Assembly (NCBI GenBank): GCA_025963615.1
Contig: JAOQAL010000822.1
Location: forward strand, 1 to 6,309
Direction of reading: 5' to 3'
Origin: Chitinophagaceae bacterium
GTDB taxonomy: Bacteria; Bacteroidota; Bacteroidia; Chitinophagales; Chitinophagaceae
Length of the DNA stretch: 6,309 nt
Shown: piece by piece, positions 6,307-6,309 of the stretch
How positions within the stretch are numbered: the first letter of the stretch is position 1
Layout: the number at the start of each line of letters is the position of its first letter
Notes under the pieces: model-generated
What the model saw: the letters and a program-made list of their open reading frames with translations, nothing else
Databases searched by the model: none
Told to the model about the DNA's origin: nothing
Position numbers and translations under genes: made by a program

Positions 6307-6309
6307 GGT

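Overview
The window looks like a piece of a Bacteroidota chromosome, most likely Chitinophagaceae or a close relative. The reasons are the moderate AT content, a TTTG / TAnnTTTG (-33/-7) promoter in front of the tRNA, no obvious Shine-Dalgarno sequences, tandem head-GIN (DUF2807) proteins, and a secreted repeat protein of the kind usually exported by the type IX secretion system. Family placement is inference; no marker gene fixes the genus.

Layout, left to right. Positions 1-1398 (minus) hold the first 466 codons of a large secreted surface protein that runs off the left edge. Positions 1399-1805 are non-coding and contain an element of about 180 bp (1622-1802) built from RAGCYNY heptads in two opposite orientations, including four tandem 26-bp units. 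The element ends 3 bp from the stop codon of der. Positions 1806-4378 (minus) form an apparent operon: era, a small broken gene, der. The broken gene (3150-3477) reads as one protein of about 109 residues with an N-terminal hydrophobic segment if two single-base deletions are restored. Upstream of era lie an intrinsic terminator (4396-4422), a second hairpin, the initiator tRNA-fMet (4467-4538) and its promoter (4549-4580). The promoter's -33 box follows directly after the T-tract of the terminator of the next operon (4582-4609).

Positions 4631-6100 (minus) hold two tandem paralogous exported head-GIN proteins separated by 27 nt. They carry matching ladders of seven repeats, SGASD-type in one and SGGSD-type in the other. 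The right edge (6220-6306, plus strand) is a complete TPP riboswitch aptamer whose target gene lies outside the window.

How it fits together: the central block is translation and ribosome-assembly housekeeping (initiator tRNA, Era for the 30S subunit, Der for the 50S subunit). It is flanked by cell-envelope genes and by the start of a thiamine-responsive transcript. The points most worth a second look are the doubly frameshifted gene inside the era-der operon, the inverted heptad element at the der 3' end, and the tandem head-GIN pair.
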